A program made the translations under genes and the position numbers. 64,000 nucleotides of DNA from Pseudohongiella spirulinae (GTDB lineage Bacteria; Pseudomonadota; Gammaproteobacteria; Pseudomonadales; Pseudohongiellaceae). Shown here one piece after another: positions 28,719 through 37,815 of the stretch. The notes beneath the pieces were generated by a model. That model worked only from the letters and a program-made list of their open reading frames with translations. It searched no databases and was not told where the DNA came from. The first letter of the stretch is position 1. Every line of letters begins with the position of its first letter. The DNA lies in the NCBI RefSeq assembly GCF_001444425.1, contig NZ_CP013189.1, positions 496,001-560,000 of the forward strand, given 5' to 3'.

Positions 28719-29186
28719 TTATACGATGGTGACCAGTGCCTGATCGAATTCAACGGGTTCGCCGTCCTGTACCAGAATGGCTTCAATAACGCCGGCGTGA
28801 TCGGCTTCAATCTGGTTCATCATTTTCATGGCTTCGATGATGCAGATTACATCACCGGCCTTGACCTGTTTACCAACTTCCACAAAGGGTGGTGAAGAGG
28901 GCGATGGTGAACGGTAGAAGGTGCCAACCATGGGTGATTTGACCACATTGCCGCGAACTTTCGGGCTGGCCTCTTTACTGCTCTCCGTTGCAGCAGGCGC
29001 TGGAGCTGGAGCCGGGGCTGCGGCGGCAGGTGCAGGGGCGGGCATTGTCTGGTACTGCACGGGTGCCGGGACAGCAGTGCTGGCCCGGCTGATGCGAACG
29101 GCTTCCTCACCCTCCTTGATTTCGATCTCTGCTACATCTGAGGACTCGAGCAGTTCGATGAGTTTTTTTACTTTTCTGATATCCAT
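28719..29186 (-). CDS. accB: Acetyl-CoA carboxylase biotin carrier protein
   Basis: Biotin carrier, 155 residues. The N-terminal helix [23 protein letters not shown] is followed by a Pro/Ala-rich flexible linker (about 45-70) and a biotinyl domain with the lysine acceptor in [14 protein letters not shown] and the thumb region [13 protein letters not shown]. It is the first acc gene, 57 bases after aroQ. Confidence 0.97.
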   Translation of the reverse strand: MDIRKVKKLIELLESSDVAEIEIKEGEEAVRISRASTAVPAPVQYQTMPAPAPAAAAPAPAPAPAATESSKEASPKVRGNVVKSPMVGTFYRSPSPSSPPFVEVGKQVKAGDVICIIEAMKMMNQIEADHAGVIEAILVQDGEPVEFDQALVTIV

Positions 29187-29243
29187 GATCTTATCTCTTT
29201 TGCCGGTAGTTGGTTATTATCTGTGTCTGTTATCGGTTTGAAT

Positions 29244-29690
29244 TCAATGTGTATCCGTCAGCCTGGTCAGCGCGGCCTGCAGTGCCAGATCGTAACTTAG
29301 TGAGCCCAGTCCGGTAATTGTGCCCAGGGCGATATCCGAAAAATAGGACTTATGCCGGAAGGGTTCACGTTTGTGGACGTTTGACAGATGTACTTCGATA
29401 AAAGGAATGCTGGTGCCCAGTAATGCATCTCGCAACGCGATGCTGGTGTGTGTAAAGGCGGCTGGATTGAAAATGATCATGTTGATGCCTTCACGGCGCG
29501 CATCGTGGATGCGCTCAATCAGTTCATACTCGGCGTTGCTTTGCAGGTGCAGCAGGTGGTGGCCTGCAGCCAGGCAGGTGCTGCTGAGCCTGGCATTGAT
29601 GTCATCCAGAGTTTCATGACCGTAGACTTCGGGCTCACGGTTTCCCAGCAGGTTCAGGTTGGGGCCGTGTAATACCAGGATTGTTGCCAT
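29244..29690 (-). CDS. aroQ: 3-dehydroquinate dehydratase, type II
   Basis: Third step of the shikimate pathway; dodecameric trans-dehydratase, 148 residues. Motifs are [20 protein letters not shown] (lid Arg and Tyr), [19 protein letters not shown] and the substrate-binding [17 protein letters not shown]. It precedes accBC, a common gammaproteobacterial order. A tandem decamer repeat lies upstream at 29742-29761. Confidence 0.96.
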   Translation of the reverse strand: MATILVLHGPNLNLLGNREPEVYGHETLDDINARLSSTCLAAGHHLLHLQSNAEYELIERIHDARREGINMIIFNPAAFTHTSIALRDALLGTSIPFIEVHLSNVHKREPFRHKSYFSDIALGTITGLGSLSYDLALQAALTRLTDTH

Positions 29691-29741
29691 AGTCGGAGTC
29701 CAGCCGTAGCGCTTGTGCCAGCGAAATTTGTCAGAGGATCG

Positions 29742-29761
29742 AGATTTTCGCAGATTTTCGC
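29742..29761. repeat. Tandem decamer upstream of aroQ
   Basis: AGATTTTCGC occurs twice head to tail (29742-29751 and 29752-29761), followed by a third related unit TGGATTTTCA. It lies ~50 bases upstream of the aroQ start in the gap 29691-29806. It may be a regulatory iteron or a chance slippage product. Confidence 0.6.
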
Positions 29762-29806
29762 TGGATTTTCACTACTCAATTATGGCTTTTCTATGATCTT
29801 TTCGGC

Positions 29807-30277
29807 TTAACGAAAAATTTCCGTCTGTCGGGTAGTGGGGGGGTAGCACAGGCCGGCTTCCGCACAGCCCTGGAAGTCGATTTCCAGCGTGAAGGGGGTT
29901 TCTATATCACTGACAGGCAGGATAATGCGTAATTGATGGTAATAAACCGTGACTTCGCCAAAAAATTCGTCGAAGTGCTCGACGCCCTCTGGCAATTGCA
30001 GGGGCAGTTCGGTGCTGTTGCCATCTGCCGTGATGGCCCGCATGCTGAATTTGTCTGCATACAGATAGTATTCGGGAGCGATGGTCCAGTGCACTGAGAC
30101 CTGGTTCTGGCTGTCCAGGCTGGTATAGAAGCTGAAGGCCTGGTCAACATCCAGAAAGCGCGGAGTAGTGTCACCAAATACGCTGCTCTGGGCATGCAGT
30201 AAGGTGCTCGAGACTGCCGCACACAGCAGTGCGGCGATCAGGATCAGCGGCGCACGCCTCGCATGCGCCCGGTTCAT
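29807..30277 (-). CDS. Free-standing DsbD alpha (N-terminal) domain protein
   Basis: Secreted 156-residue protein corresponding to the periplasmic alpha domain of the thiol:disulfide interchange protein DsbD. A signal peptide (RAPLILIAALLCAAVSSTLLHAQ) precedes the immunoglobulin-like domain. The active-site cysteine pair is kept in GCAEAGLCYPP, with the same spacing as in DsbD. The frame ends about 14 residues later, with no trace of the transmembrane beta domain or thioredoxin-like gamma domain in the next 117 bases before aroQ. ATG 30277 is chosen because it begins the signal peptide; a longer frame runs into fabB. It is either a degraded dsbD or a genuine single-domain protein. Confidence 0.82.
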   Translation of the reverse strand: MNRAHARRAPLILIAALLCAAVSSTLLHAQSSVFGDTTPRFLDVDQAFSFYTSLDSQNQVSVHWTIAPEYYLYADKFSMRAITADGNSTELPLQLPEGVEHFDEFFGEVTVYYHQLRIILPVSDIETPFTLEIDFQGCAEAGLCYPPTTRQTEIFR

Positions 30278-30284
30278 GCCGCTA

Positions 30285-31502
30285 TTAAGCCTGATAGCGC
30301 TCAAAAATGAGAGTCGCATTGGTACCACCGAATCCGAAGCTGTTGGACATGACGCAGTTCAGCGTGACATCGTCGATGCGTTTAGTCGCAATGTTCAGAC
30401 CTTCGGCTTCCGGCACAAGTTCCTCAATATTGGCTGAGGCGCTGACAAAGTTGTGCTGCATCATCAATAAACTGTAAATCGCTTCTTGTGCGCCCGTTGC
30501 ACCCAATGAGTGGCCTGTCAGTGACTTGGTGGAGTTAATAATGGGCGAGTAATCAGTAAATACCTGCTTGATGCCGCCCAGCTCCGTGACATCGCCCACC
30601 GGTGTGCTGGTGCCGTGAGTGTTCAGATAGTCGACTGGTTTGTTGGCAGTGGCCATAGCCATTTTCATACAGCGCACTGCGCCTTCGCCGGAGGGAGCAA
30701 CCATGTCGTAACCGTCAGAAGTTGCGCCATAGCCAGTAATTTCGGCGTAAATTTTAGCACCGCGGGCCAGGGCGTGATCCAGAGCTTCGATGACCAGAAC
30801 CGCGCCACCGCCCGCGATGACAAAGCCGTCGCGGCTGACATCAAATGGTCGTGATGCCTTGGTCGGTTCATGGTTATGTGTGGTGGTCAATGCACCCATG
30901 GCGTCAAACAGGTTGGTCAACGTCCAGTGTTCTGATTCGCCGCCCCCCGCAAAAACCATGTCTTGCTTGCCCATCTGGATCAGTTCAACCGCGTTGCCGA
31001 TGCAGTGTGCGCTGGTAGCGCAGGCAGAGGAAATGGAGTAATTCACGCCCTTGATTTTGAACGGTGTTGCCAGGCAGGCAGATACTGTGCTGCCCATGGT
31101 GCGAGGCACGCGATAGGGGCCGATTTTGCGCAAGCCCTTGGTGCGCAGAATATCGGCAGCCTCCACCTGATCGGCCGATGAGGAGCCGCCGGCGCCCATG
31201 ATAATGCCGGTGCGCTCGTTGGAGACTTCATCGTCGCTCAGGCCGGCATCTTTGATGGCCTGGTCCATGGCGATATAGCCATACGCGGCCGCATCGCCCA
31301 TAAATCGCAGCACTTTGCGGTCGATGTGTTCTTCGAAGTTAATATCCACCCGGCCGGAAATATGCGCCCGCAGCCCCATTTCTTCGTAAACCGGGTTGAA
31401 GGTAATGCCGCTGCGGCCTTCCTTTAATGATTCGAGCACGGTCGGAATGTCGTTACCGATGCAGGAAACAATACCAATGCCAGTGACAACAACGCGTCTC
31501 AT
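30285..31502 (-). CDS. fabB: 3-oxoacyl-ACP synthase I
   Basis: Condensing enzyme required for elongation of unsaturated fatty acids, 405 residues. The catalytic Cys lies in [12 protein letters not shown], with the two His residues in [11 protein letters not shown] and [12 protein letters not shown], and the C-terminal [15 protein letters not shown]. It follows fabA by 23 bases, forming the classical fabAB pair for anaerobic-type unsaturated fatty-acid synthesis. Confidence 0.98.
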   Translation of the reverse strand: MRRVVVTGIGIVSCIGNDIPTVLESLKEGRSGITFNPVYEEMGLRAHISGRVDINFEEHIDRKVLRFMGDAAAYGYIAMDQAIKDAGLSDDEVSNERTGIIMGAGGSSSADQVEAADILRTKGLRKIGPYRVPRTMGSTVSACLATPFKIKGVNYSISSACATSAHCIGNAVELIQMGKQDMVFAGGGESEHWTLTNLFDAMGALTTTHNHEPTKASRPFDVSRDGFVIAGGGAVLVIEALDHALARGAKIYAEITGYGATSDGYDMVAPSGEGAVRCMKMAMATANKPVDYLNTHGTSTPVGDVTELGGIKQVFTDYSPIINSTKSLTGHSLGATGAQEAIYSLLMMQHNFVSASANIEELVPEAEGLNIATKRIDDVTLNCVMSNSFGFGGTNATLIFERYQA

Positions 31503-31525
31503 AGGTACCTCTGTGTAGCTCTGTT

Positions 31526-32053
31526 TCAGAATTTGGCGTCAGGCGTGAACAGGCCGACCTTCAGGTTTTTGGTGGTGTAGATGACTTTGCCGTCAACCGC
31601 TACGGTGCCATCTGCAATGCCCATCACCAGTTTACGCTCGATGATGCGGCTGAGGGAAATCTCATAAGTGACTTTTTTGGCGGTGGGCAGAATTTCGCCA
31701 CTGAACTTGACTTCGCCGGCGCCCAGGGCGCGACCTTTGCCCAGATTGCCTCGCCAGCCAAGATAAAAGCCCACCAGTTGCCACATGGCGTCCAGCCCGA
31801 GGCAGCCCGGCATCACCGGATCTTCGGGGAAGTGGCAAGCAAAAAACCACAGATCAGGATGGATGTCGAGCTCAGCAATGATTTGACCTTTTCCGTACTC
31901 ACCACCGTGATCGTTGATATTGGTGATGCGATCCAACATCAGCATATTGCCGACGGGCAGGCGCGCGTTGCCGGGGCCGAACATGCGCCCATATCCGCAT
32001 TCAATCAGCTCGTCTTTTTCATAGGCGTTTTTGGGCGTAAATCCTGTATTCAT
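31526..32053 (-). CDS. fabA: 3-hydroxydecanoyl-ACP dehydratase/isomerase
   Basis: Dehydrates 3-hydroxyacyl-ACP and isomerises trans-2- to cis-3-decenoyl-ACP, the branch point for unsaturated fatty acids. A hot-dog fold protein of 175 residues with the catalytic His in [21 protein letters not shown] and Asp in the central helix LGLDAMWQ. The first gene of the fabAB pair, divergent from manC, with a 13-bp dyad in the shared upstream region. Confidence 0.98.
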   Translation of the reverse strand: MNTGFTPKNAYEKDELIECGYGRMFGPGNARLPVGNMLMLDRITNINDHGGEYGKGQIIAELDIHPDLWFFACHFPEDPVMPGCLGLDAMWQLVGFYLGWRGNLGKGRALGAGEVKFSGEILPTAKKVTYEISLSRIIERKLVMGIADGTVAVDGKVIYTTKNLKVGLFTPDAKF

Positions 32054-32100
32054 AAGCCGCGAGGGTTACCTGTCTGCTGCAAAGCGTGCAATATTATCGC

Positions 32101-32136
32101 GACAGGGCAAAATAATCGATAATATTTTGCCCTGTC
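32101..32136. promoter_or_regulatory. Perfect 13-bp dyad between fabA and manC
   Basis: GACAGGGCAAAAT (32101-32113) and ATTTTGCCCTGTC (32124-32136) are perfect inverted repeats with a 10-base AT-rich centre. The element is 48 bases upstream of fabA and 59 upstream of manC. With no T-run on either side it looks more like an operator than a terminator. Confidence 0.65.
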
Positions 32137-32194
32137 CTGACGAAACGCCGCCAATTGGGATAGACTTGCCGCGCAAAACTGTAAAGGAAGCAAC

Positions 32195-33688
32195 ATGATT
32201 ATCCCCGTAATATTGGCGGGTGGCAGCGGCACACGCCTGTGGCCCCTGTCCCGACATCTGACACCCAAACAATTTGTCGATATTGCCAGCCTTGACGAGG
32301 GTAAAACCCTGTTCCAGAGCACATTTGCCCGTCTTCAGGGGGTACCCGAGTTGGCACCCGCCATCGTCATCTGCAACGAAGAACATCGGTTTTTGGCAGC
32401 AGAACAGATTCGTCAGTTATCCCTGAGCGGGCAGGTCAGCCCAGAGACGACATTGCTGTTGGAGCCTGCAGGGCGCAACACGGCGCCGGCGCTGACATTG
32501 GCGGCACTGGTGGCAATGCAGATGCAGCAATTGCAAGCAGAGCGGTCAAGGGAAACCCCAGAGATATCGACAGCTGAGACGGGCACTCCGGTATTGCTGG
32601 TTTTGCCGGCCGATCATGTCATCGCAGACACGGCAGAGTTTCAGCGCTGTGTCGCCATCGCTTCGCAGCAGGCTCAACAAGGTCGACTGGTGACCTTTGG
32701 AATCGAGCCGACCTATGCCGAAACGGGATACGGCTATATTCAGGCCGGGGCAGCGCTGGTTGAGGGGAATGCGCTGCAGGTCGCGCGGTTTGTTGAGAAG
32801 CCGGATCAGCAGACAGCCGAACAATACCTTGCTTCTGGTGATTATCTTTGGAATAGCGGCATGTTCATGATGCGGGCTGATGTCTGGCTGCGTGAACTGG
32901 CCACCTATGCGCCGCAGATTGACGAGGCTTGCCGGCAGGCCTGCAGCACCGTGGCACATGACGGTGACTTTGTGCGGGTTAATGCGGAAGCGTTCAGTCA
33001 GTCACCTTCAGACTCAATTGACTATGCTGTTATGGAACACACCCGGCAGGCGGCCGTTGTGCCAATGGCGGCAGGATGGAGCGATCTGGGCGCGTGGTCG
33101 GCTTTGTGGCAGGCCGGTCAGGGCAAGGATTCACAAAACAATATGGTCTGCGGCGATGTTTATCTGGACGAGGTTCGTGACAGCTATGTTCACGCCGGTT
33201 CGCGTCTGGTGGCAGCAATTGGCATCGATAATGCAGTCATCGTTGAAACCGCCGACGCGGTGCTGGTGACCAATAAGGATAATACCCAGGCCGTCAAGAA
33301 AGTGGTGCAGTGGCTGGAGTCTCAACAACGGTCCGAAGCCAGCACGCATACCCTGGTCTTCCGTCCCTGGGGCTCCTATGAAAGCCTGGCGACAGGTGAG
33401 GGTTTTCAGGTCAAGCGTATACGCGTCCGGCCCGGTGCCGCGCTGTCTTTGCAAATGCACCATCACAGGGCAGAGCACTGGGTGGTGCTCAGCGGGGTGG
33501 CAACGGTAACCTGTGATGACCGGGTATTCGATCTCAGGTCCAATGAGTCGACATTCATACCGCTGGGCAGCCGTCACCGCTTACAAAATAACCGGGACGA
33601 GTGGGTCGAATTAATTGAAGTACAGACCGGCAGCTATCTGGGTGAAGATGACATCGTCCGGTTTGATGATGTATATGGACGCAGCTGA
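32195..33688 (+). CDS. manC: Mannose-1-phosphate guanylyltransferase/mannose-6-phosphate isomerase
   Basis: Bifunctional enzyme making GDP-mannose, 497 residues. The N-terminal nucleotidyltransferase domain has VILAGGSGTRLWPLSR and FVEKPD. The C-terminal cupin is the type II phosphomannose isomerase: FRPWGSYESL, RVRPGAALSLQMHHHRAEHWVVLSG. A short Glu/Arg/Ser/Thr insertion at about residues 110-127 interrupts the transferase domain. It is followed by galU and manB on the same strand, so it is part of a sugar-nucleotide supply group, probably for surface polysaccharide. Confidence 0.95.
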   Translation: MIIPVILAGGSGTRLWPLSRHLTPKQFVDIASLDEGKTLFQSTFARLQGVPELAPAIVICNEEHRFLAAEQIRQLSLSGQVSPETTLLLEPAGRNTAPALTLAALVAMQMQQLQAERSRETPEISTAETGTPVLLVLPADHVIADTAEFQRCVAIASQQAQQGRLVTFGIEPTYAETGYGYIQAGAALVEGNALQVARFVEKPDQQTAEQYLASGDYLWNSGMFMMRADVWLRELATYAPQIDEACRQACSTVAHDGDFVRVNAEAFSQSPSDSIDYAVMEHTRQAAVVPMAAGWSDLGAWSALWQAGQGKDSQNNMVCGDVYLDEVRDSYVHAGSRLVAAIGIDNAVIVETADAVLVTNKDNTQAVKKVVQWLESQQRSEASTHTLVFRPWGSYESLATGEGFQVKRIRVRPGAALSLQMHHHRAEHWVVLSGVATVTCDDRVFDLRSNESTFIPLGSRHRLQNNRDEWVELIEVQTGSYLGEDDIVRFDDVYGRS

Positions 33689-33728
33689 GCGGCTGTCTTC
33701 GCTAAAGACAACAAGGAGCACGTAACTG

Positions 33729-34556
33729 ATGATCAAAAAATGCCTTTTTCCTGCTGCCGGTTACGGCACGCGATTTCTGCCGGCCACCAAGGCCATGCCC
33801 AAGGAGATGCTGACACTGGTTAATAAACCATTAATCCAATACGGCGTTGAAGAGGCGCTGGCGGCTGGTATCACCGGCATGGCCATTGTGACCGGTCGCG
33901 GTAAACGTGCCATCGAGGACCATTTTGATATCAGTTATGAGCTGGAACACCAGATTGCCGGAACATCCAAGGAAAAGGCTCTGGCGGATATCCGGCACAT
34001 TATCGACGTCTGCACCTTCTCATACACCCGGCAGATTGAAATGAAAGGTCTGGGACATGCGATTCTGACCGGCGAGACGCTGGTGGGTGATGAGCCGTTT
34101 GCCGTCATCCTGGCTGACGACTATTGTGTGGCCGAACCTGACCCGGTGCTGTTGCAGATGGTCAGGCTCTACGAGCAGCACAAGTGCAGTATTGTGGCCA
34201 TAGAAGAGGTGCCGCGCGAAGAAACCTTTAAGTATGGTGTGATTGGTGGTGAAGAAGAGTCTGAGGGTGTATTCCGCATCAATCAGATGGTTGAGAAACC
34301 GGATCCTGCCGATGCGCCTTCCAACCTGGCGATTATTGGTCGTTACATTCTGACGCCGGATATCTTTGACATTCTGCGCAGCACGCCGCCGGGTCGCAAC
34401 GGTGAGTTGCAGATTACTGACGCCTTGATGACACAGGCTGCCGAAGGCCGCGTGCTGGGTTATCGATTTAAGGGGCGCCGCTTCGATTGCGGCAGCGTGG
34501 AAGGTTTTGTGCAAGCCACTAATCATTGCTATGAGAATTACTACAAGGCCGGGTAA
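33729..34556 (+). CDS. galU: UTP-glucose-1-phosphate uridylyltransferase
   Basis: Makes UDP-glucose, 275 residues. Signatures are LFPAAGYGTRFLPATKAMPKEML at the N-terminus, ETLVGDEPFAVILADDYC, and KGRRFDCGSVEGFVQATNHC at the C-terminus. Gaps of 40 and 31 bases separate it from manC and manB, consistent with one transcript. Confidence 0.96.
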   Translation: MIKKCLFPAAGYGTRFLPATKAMPKEMLTLVNKPLIQYGVEEALAAGITGMAIVTGRGKRAIEDHFDISYELEHQIAGTSKEKALADIRHIIDVCTFSYTRQIEMKGLGHAILTGETLVGDEPFAVILADDYCVAEPDPVLLQMVRLYEQHKCSIVAIEEVPREETFKYGVIGGEEESEGVFRINQMVEKPDPADAPSNLAIIGRYILTPDIFDILRSTPPGRNGELQITDALMTQAAEGRVLGYRFKGRRFDCGSVEGFVQATNHCYENYYKAG

Positions 34557-34587
34557 TAAATCAGTCGACACAAAAAGGAATTGAAAG

Positions 34588-35928
34588 GTGCAGATAACCT
34601 GTTTCAAAGCTTACGATATCCGCGGCCGTGTGCCCGATCAGTTAAATGAAGACGTCGCCTGGCGCATAGGGCGTGCAACGGCGGAATTTTTGCAGGCCGA
34701 TACCATGGTGGTTGGACATGACATTCGCCTGAGCAGTCGCGCGTTGTGCGATGCTCTTATCAAAGGTTTGACTGAAGGCGGGGTGGATGTCATTGATATC
34801 GGCCAATGCGGAACCGAGGAAATCTACTTTGCAACTTCGCACCTGAAGGTTGGTGGTGGCATTGTTGTGACCGCCAGTCACAATCCTATGGACTATAACG
34901 GCATGAAACTGGTGCGCGAGCAGTCGCGCCCCATCAGTGGTGATACCGGTCTGAACGACATCAAGCGTCTGGCAGAAGCGGGTGACTTTAAACCTGTTGC
35001 TACGCCGGGCAGTGTCAGCCGTGAGAATACCCGGCCTGCGTATATCGAGCACCTGCTGACCTATATCGATGTGTCAGAGTTAAAGCCGTTAAAGCTGGTT
35101 GTGAATGCGGGCAATGGCGGCGCAGGTGTGGTGCTGGATGCTCTGGCAGAGCAGCTGCCATTTGAGGTGGTTCGTGTGCATCACGAGCCGGACGGCCACT
35201 TCCCGAACGGTGTGCCAAACCCTTTGTTGGAGGAGAACCGCGCCCCGACAGTGCTGGCCATTCGCGAACACGGCGCCGATCTGGGCATCGCCTGGGATGG
35301 TGATTTTGACCGGTGTTTCTTTTTTGATGAGCGTGGCGACTTTATCGAAGGGTATTACATCGTCGGTTTGCTGGCGCAGAGCTTTCTGCACAAGCAGCCA
35401 GGGTCAGCGATCATTCACGACCCGCGTCTGACCTGGAATACACAGGCTATCTGTGAATCCATGGGTGGTCGCGCGATTCAGTGCAAAACCGGTCACGCCT
35501 TTATCAAAGAGCGTATGCGCCAGGAAGATGCGGTGTATGGCGGCGAAATGAGCGCTCACCATTATTTTCGTGATTTTGCTTATTGCGACAGCGGTATGAT
35601 TCCCTGGTTGCTGGTAACAGAATTGATGTCAAAGACCGGCAAACCTCTGTCAGAGTTGGTCGCCGAACGCATGGCGGCTTTTCCGGCCAGTGGTGAGATA
35701 AACCGCACTGTAGAGGATGCCGCCGCTTTGTTGGAAAAGGTTGAATCACTCTATGCTGATCAGGCGGTTGCCATCGATCACACTGACGGACTCAGCATGA
35801 ACTTTGATCAGTGGCGTTTTAATCTGCGAATGTCCAATACTGAGCCGGTGGTGCGACTGAATGTCGAGTCGCGCGCTGATCAACAATTAATGCAAGAGAA
35901 GACTGCTGAGCTATTGGCGCTGTTCTAG
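34588..35928 (+). CDS. manB: Phosphomannomutase
   Basis: Interconverts mannose-6-phosphate and mannose-1-phosphate, providing substrate for ManC. It has 446 residues. It starts at GTG 34588 with AAGGA nine bases upstream ([13 protein letters not shown]). The phosphoserine loop is [15 protein letters not shown], the metal loop [15 protein letters not shown], the sugar-binding loop [19 protein letters not shown] and the phosphate-binding [15 protein letters not shown]. This matches the CpsG/ManB group rather than the larger AlgC type. It converges on the GNAT gene with an 18-base overlap. Confidence 0.94.
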   Translation: MQITCFKAYDIRGRVPDQLNEDVAWRIGRATAEFLQADTMVVGHDIRLSSRALCDALIKGLTEGGVDVIDIGQCGTEEIYFATSHLKVGGGIVVTASHNPMDYNGMKLVREQSRPISGDTGLNDIKRLAEAGDFKPVATPGSVSRENTRPAYIEHLLTYIDVSELKPLKLVVNAGNGGAGVVLDALAEQLPFEVVRVHHEPDGHFPNGVPNPLLEENRAPTVLAIREHGADLGIAWDGDFDRCFFFDERGDFIEGYYIVGLLAQSFLHKQPGSAIIHDPRLTWNTQAICESMGGRAIQCKTGHAFIKERMRQEDAVYGGEMSAHHYFRDFAYCDSGMIPWLLVTELMSKTGKPLSELVAERMAAFPASGEINRTVEDAAALLEKVESLYADQAVAIDHTDGLSMNFDQWRFNLRMSNTEPVVRLNVESRADQQLMQEKTAELLALF

Positions 35929-36399
35929 TATCATCCGATAACGAAAAGCATCCTGGCTCTCGACTGTAAAGCCGTGATGGCAATAAAAGTGATAGGCAGG
36001 ATTGTTGCGCAGCACGCTCAGCCTTATTGGCTGCGCGTCACTTTTACCCTGTTGCAGGATGTGCTGAAGTATTTGACTGCCATATCCGTGGCGCTGCCAT
36101 TGTGGCGCCACGAGTAACATGTCAAGCAGCAAGTGGTCAGTTTTTTGTTTCAGGCTGTAAGCGCCTATTTGTGTGATCGGCTGCGTGATGTCCCGGGGAG
36201 TGTTACCCTGCACGCTGCGATCAGTCAGGCTCACAATAATCAGGCCGGATGAGCGGATGTTTTCATCAAATCCGTGACGCTGAAACAGTTCATTCCAGCC
36301 CCAGGTCTGGTCGATATACTCTTTCATGGTGGCGCGAAATAACTGGTATGCCCAGTCCATATCGTCCGGTTTGGCTTTTCGGTAATGCAATGTGCTCAT
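35911..36399 (-). CDS. GNAT-family N-acetyltransferase
   Basis: Predicted acyl-CoA-dependent acetyltransferase, 162 residues. The acetyl-CoA pyrophosphate loop is QRHGYGSQI in motif A ([25 protein letters not shown] split over the beta-4/alpha-3 region), followed by [18 protein letters not shown] (motif B), the usual GNAT arrangement. It begins 6 bases after the RimB-RimK fusion, so it is probably co-transcribed with it. The substrate is unknown; its 3' end overlaps manB. Confidence 0.85.
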   Translation of the reverse strand: MSTLHYRKAKPDDMDWAYQLFRATMKEYIDQTWGWNELFQRHGFDENIRSSGLIIVSLTDRSVQGNTPRDITQPITQIGAYSLKQKTDHLLLDMLLVAPQWQRHGYGSQILQHILQQGKSDAQPIRLSVLRNNPAYHFYCHHGFTVESQDAFRYRMILEQRQ

Positions 36400-36405
36400 G
36401 TCAGC

Positions 36406-37815
36406 TCAACGATTAACCGGTGTTGCCAGTTTGCGCTTCCATCCCAGTTGTTTTTCAATAGCGCTGATCATCGCTCCGGCAAGATCTTTGCCGCATACTT
36501 CTTCCAGATCATCCAGCGCTGGCGAGCTGGTCACTTCCAGGATCAGCGGGCCTTTTCTGGAACGCAGTATATCGACGCCGGCCACCTTCAGGCCAATGCT
36601 TTTTGCGGCCTTGATGGCCAGTTTTCTCTCGTCGGCGCTGATGCGTGCTGCCAGTAATCGGCTTTGTTGTTTGTGATGTCGGAACTGTCCGGGGATGCCC
36701 TGGCGTTCAACCGCGCAGACTACCTTGCCGTCAATCACCAATAGTCGCAGCGATTTGCCGTCGGCCTCTTTGATGTACTCCTGAACGAGCAAGTTAGCCT
36801 GTAGCGACTTAAAGGCATTGATCAGGCTTTCACCGGCGGTCCTAGACTCGGCCAGCACCACACCGCGGCGCTGGGGTCCTTCCAGCAATTTAACGATCAT
36901 CGGTGCGCCATTCACCATGTCGATCAGCTCGTCGGTATCCAGGGGACTGTCGGCAAAGCCGGTGGTAGGAATAGGCAGGCCCTGTTGTAGCAGGTGCTGC
37001 AGCGAGTAAAGTTTGTCGCGTGAGTGTGAAATGGCTTCGGCACTGTTCAGAGAGAAAATGCCCAGACTTTCAAACTGTCTGACCAGCGCGCAGCCATAAA
37101 AAGTCAGGTCCGGTCGGATGCGAGGCACCACGGCGTCCAGTTTGTTCAGAAGACGGCCGCCACGGTAATGAATCTCCGGGTGTTCAGCGTCCAGCTTCAT
37201 ATAACACTGGCGAATGTCATAAAAACGGATGCGATGACCACGTTCTTCGCCGGCTTCCAGGATGCGCTGGTTGCTTGGCAGTTCCGGATTGCTGGCCAGC
37301 AGGCCAATGCGCAGGCCGGATGCCTCGCGGGTATGGGCCTGATAAAGCTGGTCGACCTGCTTGTCTTTGATCTGTCCGCACAGAAAGCCAGCGGCCGGGT
37401 CGACCAGAATCCTGCCGTGCATGGCCTGACGGCCCAGCAACATGCGGTAACCCATAGAGTCGCGATTGGTGAGTGTTAACTCAACCGGCCAGGACTGTTC
37501 ATGCAGGCGCAGTTCTGTGCGCACTACAAAACGCTTTTCGCCGATGCCGCTGGAACTTTTCACAACACGCTTGTCGATGACTTCGGCCTCGCAGCGGATA
37601 ATGGTGCGGCGGTTGTTCTGCAGCGGATGTACTTCAAAACTGACCCAGGATTGGCCACTTCGGGAGAACGGACGGATATTGAAGGCGTGCAGGGAAGAAG
37701 TTTTTGCGCCGGAATCAACCCGTGCTTTGACGGCCGGAATACCAAGGGCCGGCAGCGCGCACCATTCCTCACTACCAACGATGATTTTATTGTTCAGGTC
37801 GGCGGAGTCACTCAC
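36406..37815 (-). CDS. Fused RimB-like protease and RimK-like ATP-grasp ligase
   Basis: 469-residue fusion. Residues about 10-150 form a RimB-type retropepsin-like domain (ATP-dependent zinc protease family) with the Asp motif ARVDSGAKTSSLHA and GYRMLLGRQAM. Residues about 165-460 form a RimK-type ATP-grasp: RIGLLASNPELPSNQRILEA, APMIVKLLEGPQRRGV, LVQEYIKEADGKSLRLLVIDGKVV, VAGVDILRSRKGPLILEV. RimK adds glutamate to ribosomal protein S6, and RimB trims the tails. Two features differ from E. coli RimK: the Mg-ligand motif ExN reads EVT (Thr429), and the loop after RQGIPGQFRHH lacks the usual N-x-H-x-GG pattern. It overlaps pgi by 8 bases. Whether it modifies S6 is unproven. Confidence 0.88.
   Translation of the reverse strand: MSDSADLNNKIIVGSEEWCALPALGIPAVKARVDSGAKTSSLHAFNIRPFSRSGQSWVSFEVHPLQNNRRTIIRCEAEVIDKRVVKSSSGIGEKRFVVRTELRLHEQSWPVELTLTNRDSMGYRMLLGRQAMHGRILVDPAAGFLCGQIKDKQVDQLYQAHTREASGLRIGLLASNPELPSNQRILEAGEERGHRIRFYDIRQCYMKLDAEHPEIHYRGGRLLNKLDAVVPRIRPDLTFYGCALVRQFESLGIFSLNSAEAISHSRDKLYSLQHLLQQGLPIPTTGFADSPLDTDELIDMVNGAPMIVKLLEGPQRRGVVLAESRTAGESLINAFKSLQANLLVQEYIKEADGKSLRLLVIDGKVVCAVERQGIPGQFRHHKQQSRLLAARISADERKLAIKAAKSIGLKVAGVDILRSRKGPLILEVTSSPALDDLEEVCGKDLAGAMISAIEKQLGWKRKLATPVNR

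Noticed and set aside
30278..30328. Longer N-terminus of the DsbD-alpha protein
   Set aside because: The additional 17 codons lie inside fabB and precede a normal signal peptide that starts at ATG 30277.
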